DNA from: Lingula anatina
Taxonomy: Eukaryota > Brachiopoda > Lingulata > Lingulida > Lingulidae
Reading direction: 5' to 3'
DNA length: 64,000 bases
Assembly (NCBI RefSeq): GCF_001039355.2
Contig: NW_019775537.1
Location: forward strand, 32,070-96,069
The stretch's first letter is position 1, and every line of letters begins with the position of its first letter. The notes under the pieces were generated by a model, which saw only the letters and a program-made list of their open reading frames with translations, ran no database searches and was not told the origin of the DNA. Positions 61,461 to 64,000 of the stretch are shown piece after piece. The translations under genes were made by a program, and so were the position numbers.

Positions 61461-63834
61461 TATATATAGATATAGATATAGATATAGATATATATATGAG
61501 ATCAGAATCAAAATGATTTTGTATTTTGTCTCTTGCCTGTTTGTCTGTATTCACTTGTAAATCAAGGCACCTGTTCTTTCTGAAAAAAAAAAAGAAAAAA
61601 AATGCTTGCAAGAAACCTGAATATATGGCACCCTGTTAAAACAGCTGCTGTGTTAAATGATAAAAGAAGGAAGTAAATCAAGTCATAGAAAAATATTTTT
61701 AGTCAAGTGAAATAGCTTTATGTAAATAGATCACTTTAAGTACCAGTAAACGTAGGGGAAGGGATATGGGAGATCAGTGTAGGAAGAGCTTTAAATTATT
61801 ATGTTTTTTGTCTGTTTTCACTCTTAGGATGATGTTTCTGTGAACTTATTGTGTAGTTTGTGAAATATTTTTTATTTTCAGATGTTTAGATATTCTGTTT
61901 TATTACAATTGATATTTAAGTTAATTCCATGTACAGGTATTTTAATGTTGACATCACAAATACATGTTGAAAAACTAGATATGATCTCATCTATGCAAAT
62001 GATTTATTTGTGTAAACAGTTTTTTAAAAAGACTTCCAATGTTACATTTATTATTTCTTTAGGATATTGGGCAGGCAGTTTTTCCCTACGCAAGACCAAG
62101 GATTTGTTGCCATTGCGTCAGAGACGCCTCGCCCTGCCACTGGCAGTGTACTGGTGGATGTGACAGAGCAAGACCTGTCTGCTACTACAGAACAGATGGG
62201 GTATGTTGGAATGTGCTTGATTGTCCCACCCAAAACACACAAAAATATTAACATACATACAAAACGGTCAGAAAGTTTGAAATTGTTGATGGCAATTTGA
62301 AATAGCAAAGAATTATATTTTGCAGGTATTTGTATGGTGGAAACAAGTTCTAATGAAAAATATTTAAAATTGGGGAAGGATTTTATTGTTGTCTTGTAAC
62401 TACATTGTATGCATGATTTGTTGATTCCAGTCTTTCAATAACTGGACGTCAAGTGACCCCCAGGAGTGTACCATCGGACAGCTTGACCCATAGGACCAAC
62501 CCGGACTCTGCTGGGGAATATGCACATTTGGAGGAGGAGGTTATAGAGCAAGATGGGGAATATGAAGATATTATAGCAATAGATTATAAACATGAGTAAG
62601 TAGTGCTCTTCCTTGGCGTAACTTCAGTTTGACCTTGAGATGACCTGACCATGAAATCACCTTGGCCTTGGTCTAATATGTTGATAAAATGTAAAACTAG
62701 AATATTAGAAATTTCCCTCTGCTAATATGTTAAGAAGGCAAACTAGTACATGTACATAAGATACTTTTATTGCCATGCATAAAGGATGCCCAACTTTGTA
62801 GGTATATAAACTGTGGTTCAAAAATGGAATGGAAAGTTTTTGAGTATCAACAGAATATATGGTATTTAGAAAAAGGGAGAGAGGCTCACAGACAAAATTC
62901 ACCTGTTTTTTAAATGTTTTTAGTGACGATGAGGGTCATGAGAGTCGAGTATATCACTCCCCGCGAAGACGGCGTCCAGGCTTCCCTCCAATGACTCCAA
63001 CTGCATGTGCTAAGGATACAATAGCTGTTAGTTCATATGAATATATATGGTCAGAGGTAGGAGAAATTATATTTACAGAACCTAAGACATTTGGATTTTT
63101 TTTACAAGTAAACACAAAGAATAGAATATGTTATATGTTTTGGTAAAATGTAGAAAAAGATTTAAAGGTCACTTAATCAGCTTTTCATAATCAGCTGAAT
63201 TATTCAAGTAGTTTATTTTAGCTCTCAATCAAGTAGAAAACTTAGCAGTCCCAGATAAAATGGAAATCATTACATAATATTAAGTGTATGTTTTAAGCCC
63301 TATTTCGGTCTTTTCAGCAGGTTGTGAATAATCTAAAGAAACTGCTGCGGTTATACCATGTGCAGTTACTTACAGGTCAGTGTTAATGTCACACCTTTGT
63401 AAATATAGCTACAGAATGACTTTAATGTTGTCAACCATCTGTATAGACAAACTTTGTTATTTATTTGAAGTTTTCATATTATCATGTTTGTCATTGAGTT
63501 TGTCTCTTGTTCTCTACATCTGTCATTGTACAAGTCACATGTAATTACATGTACAATACTCTTCAGCAAGACCTACATTTGCACCTACATGTATAAGTTA
63601 ACTAGTCATGCTTGGCTCATGTGTATATCTAATACACCTGACAGGCTTGTTCTGTGTCTTTTTCATAAGCATACTGTTATGTAAACTGCACAGGTTTATA
63701 AGATGAAATTTTGGATTGCAGAAAAAGAAGAGGAAGATGATATGCCCATGTTGCCTGACCTTCCCTCACACCTGGGAGCCATCATGAATGACAAGGTGCC
63801 TCCATCCAGGGAAAACAGCATCATCAATGATAAG
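21577..63834 (+). CDS. FAM149B1: FAM149B1-like protein (DUF3719), 5' part; continues past window
   Basis: Coding exons are 21577-21617, 54088-54192, 58355-58508, 59331-59470, 62063-62200, 62431-62595, 62924-63056, 63321-63375 and 63722-63834. All are GT-AG and phase-consistent, giving 348 codons before the window ends in the next intron. The N-terminus MTGRYTRKPVPLE matches the vertebrate FAM149B1 start (M..RYTRKAVP). A Ser-rich linker leads to the DUF3719 core at about residues 101-150: FERQASKTVRQLFEEID, then NECQEWVETFPHLRILGRQ. Then come an acidic stretch (LEEEVIEQDGEYED) and RPGFPPMTP..YEYIWSEVV, which parallels the family's GYPPIAP..VFDSVW. Human FAM149B1 is needed for normal primary cilia, and its loss causes a Joubert-type ciliopathy. 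Biochemistry is unknown, and FAM149A is the vertebrate paralogue. An in-frame ATG at 21523 would add 18 residues, but similarity begins at 21577. The tandem acceptor CAGCAG at 63315-63320 may add or drop one Gln. Confidence 0.9.
24458..24479. repeat. Poly-A tract
   Basis: A run of about 22 A residues. No retroelement body or target duplication could be recognised next to it. Confidence 0.9.
25195..25340. mobile_element. 146-bp MITE, hAT-like termini
   Basis: The left end CAGGGGCGTAACCAG and the right end CTGGTAACGCCCCTG form 15-bp terminal inverted repeats with one mismatch. The element is bordered directly by TTTAC on both sides (25190-25194 and 25341-25345), a 5-bp target-site duplication. 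CAGGGGCG-type ends are typical of hAT-family elements. The usual hAT duplication is 8 bp, though some subgroups make 5. The interior is too short to code. It carries two direct copies of CTGTGCGTACAATTTT (near 25228 and 25303). Confidence 0.8.
28117..28143. repeat. (CT)n followed by C-tract
   Basis: Seven CT units run into 13 C residues within FAM149B1 intron 1. Confidence 0.9.
37489..37507. repeat. C-tract with one T interruption
   Basis: Two C runs are separated by a single T. A second C-rich stretch lies at 37783-37805. Both are prone to sequencing length errors. Confidence 0.85.
42792..42832. repeat. (TG)n tract, alternating purine-pyrimidine
   Basis: TGTGTATG followed by a (TG)n run and TGCATGCGTGCG stays strictly alternating for about 40 bases. 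This is a classic Z-DNA-prone sequence. Confidence 0.9.
44787..44854. repeat. Two-copy 34-bp tandem duplication
   Basis: TATATATAAAGGTATAGCAT and the following 14 bases ending ATGTAGGTT occur at 44787-44820 and again at 44821-44854, with three differences. Confidence 0.85.
45979..46642. repeat. Left copy of the gap-flanking duplication
   Basis: From the G-run through to ..AAAAATAAAAATAT, this stretch matches 47602-48265 at a constant offset of 1623 bp with no indel after the G-run. I see two substitutions: T46113 versus A47736, and T46150 versus C47773. It is AT-rich and non-coding. Confidence 0.93.
46643..47601. other. Assembly gap (959 N)
   Basis: A run of 959 ambiguous bases begins exactly where the left copy ends and stops exactly where the right copy's G-run begins. 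Any open frame across it is an artefact. Confidence 0.99.
47602..48265. repeat. Right copy of the gap-flanking duplication
   Basis: Near-identical copy of 45979-46642. Only this copy continues into unique sequence on the right (ACTTAATGATAAATTG), and only the left copy continues into unique sequence on the left. Confidence 0.93.
49820..49938 (+). other. Candidate alternative first exon of FAM149B1
   Basis: An ATG at 49820 opens 39 codons (starting MKWQFYGKELVHMSQ) and ends GAT GAC AG before a donor ACAG|GTAAAA at 49938/49939. The phase (2) is what exon 2 at 54088 needs, and the join would read ..NDDR-RGISRGS. The local sequence is unusually CpG-rich for this intron (GGGCGCAG, TGTGCGCATG, CAGGCGCGCGATG). 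No homologue of the peptide is recognised. It could be an alternative promoter and exon or a chance open frame. Confidence 0.25.
51404..51511. repeat. Two-copy 54-bp tandem duplication
   Basis: TTACTCCCCACATGCAGATT and the following bases through GATATTTTTCCA occur at 51404 and 51458, diverged at several positions. Confidence 0.8.
53335..53335. other. Single ambiguous base
   Basis: An isolated N sits in the AT-rich context ATTTNTGTAT, probably an unresolved consensus base. Confidence 0.95.
54464..54657. repeat. Two-copy 97-bp tandem duplication
   Basis: The unit begins CTTGTGTACTGATGATAAAA in copy one and CTTGTATACTGATGATGAAA in copy two, and ends TAATTTAAAT in both. There are about six substitutions and no indels. 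Confidence 0.9.
57016..57038 (+). other. Potential G-quadruplex sequence
   Basis: GGGTAGGGGCTT followed by about eleven G gives enough G-runs for a three-tetrad quadruplex on the transcribed pre-mRNA. A second G-rich run, GGGGGGAGGGG, follows near 57076. Confidence 0.4.
58655..58709. repeat. (CA)n microsatellite
   Basis: A CA array interrupted by two TACA units, in FAM149B1 intron 3. Confidence 0.95.
58900..58941. repeat. (CA)n microsatellite
   Basis: About 20 CA units with one ATA interruption near the start. Confidence 0.95.
58976..59053. repeat. (TA)n microsatellite
   Basis: About 39 uninterrupted TA units. The tract is self-complementary and likely polymorphic. Confidence 0.97.
59709..59754. 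repeat. Short direct duplication (24-bp period)
   Basis: CATGCACATAAAGATATATT followed by AC occurs twice, at 59709 and 59733. Confidence 0.85.
60286..60470. repeat. Palindrome and TTGC/GCAA-rich degenerate repeat
   Basis: It begins with a perfect 18-bp palindrome, GCAAGCAGGCCTGCTTGC. About 170 bases follow in which GCAAATT, TTGCTGCAA and TTTGCAATGTTGC recur every 10-25 bases on both strands. The structure resembles a decayed inverted or tandem repeat and does not code. Confidence 0.55.
61408..61498. repeat. (TA)n with GATA units
   Basis: About 25 TA units grade into (GATATA) and (GATA) units within FAM149B1 intron 4. Confidence 0.95.
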
Positions 63835-64000
63835 GTGAGTTTTCCTTTGTAGGATTTCCATCTTTCTGTACCAAATTAATTTTATAATTGGTAAGTCCCA
63901 ATATGATATATTTTTAGCTGTAAAGAAATATATATGCATTGCGATCAGTCATAAGGTTGTGTGAGATATTACTTATTGAACAAGTAGAAACATAAAGATA
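63835..64000 (+). other. Start of FAM149B1 intron 9
   Basis: It follows the donor AAG|GTGAGT. The sequence is AT-rich to the edge of the window, and the rest of the gene lies beyond. Confidence 0.8.

Larger units (their letters stand above)
59471..62062 (+). other. FAM149B1 intron 4, 2.6 kb
   Basis: The intron splits the conserved HL-R-ILGRQ segment. It carries a short duplication (59709-59754), a palindrome with TTGC/GCAA-rich sequence (60286-60470), a G-run near 61220 and a (TA)n/(GATA)n tract (61408-61498). Confidence 0.85.

Overview
This is a eukaryotic, intron-rich, AT-rich window. It is almost certainly from a lophotrochozoan animal and probably a bivalve mollusc. The grounds are metazoan-type split genes with GT-AG introns, three proteins most like bilaterian FUT11, SEC24C/D and FAM149B1, many microsatellites, frequent TACATGTA-like words, and short allelic-looking duplications around an assembly gap. 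The species cannot be fixed from the sequence.

Layout. (1) Positions 954-2787, minus strand: a complete two-exon FUT11/FUT10-type fucosyltransferase gene. (2) Positions 2700-2900: a compact head-to-head promoter with several ACGTG cores, one of them a canonical XBP1/ATF6-type unfolded-protein-response site. (3) Positions 3694-18409, plus strand: a complete SEC24 (C/D class) gene for a COPII coat subunit. I reconstructed 23 coding exons in phase (1180 codons plus stop), including a nonapeptide minisatellite in the N-terminal Pro/Gly-rich region. (4) Positions 18410-21240: SEC24 3'UTR and intergenic DNA. (5) From 21577 to beyond the right edge, plus strand: the 5' nine coding exons of a FAM149B1 (DUF3719) gene. 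Its first coding exon is only 41 bp and is separated from exon 2 by a 32.5-kb intron, which accounts for the apparent gene desert from 21.6 to 54 kb.

The giant intron holds an assembly gap (46643-47601) flanked by near-identical 0.65-kb copies, a 146-bp hAT-like MITE, several small tandem duplications, islands of less AT-rich sequence that could be regulatory, and a phase-compatible candidate alternative first exon at 49820-49938.

FUT11 and SEC24 both act in the early secretory pathway, so a shared stress-responsive promoter makes biological sense. FAM149B1 is a cilium-associated protein. SEC24C, FUT11 and FAM149B1 also lie close together on human 10q22.2, so the window looks like a remnant of ancestral bilaterian gene linkage. 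I saw no CRISPR array, rRNA, convincing tRNA or transposase gene. The most notable observations are the conserved linkage, the shared UPR-like promoter, the remote first exon of FAM149B1 and the candidate alternative promoter inside its intron.
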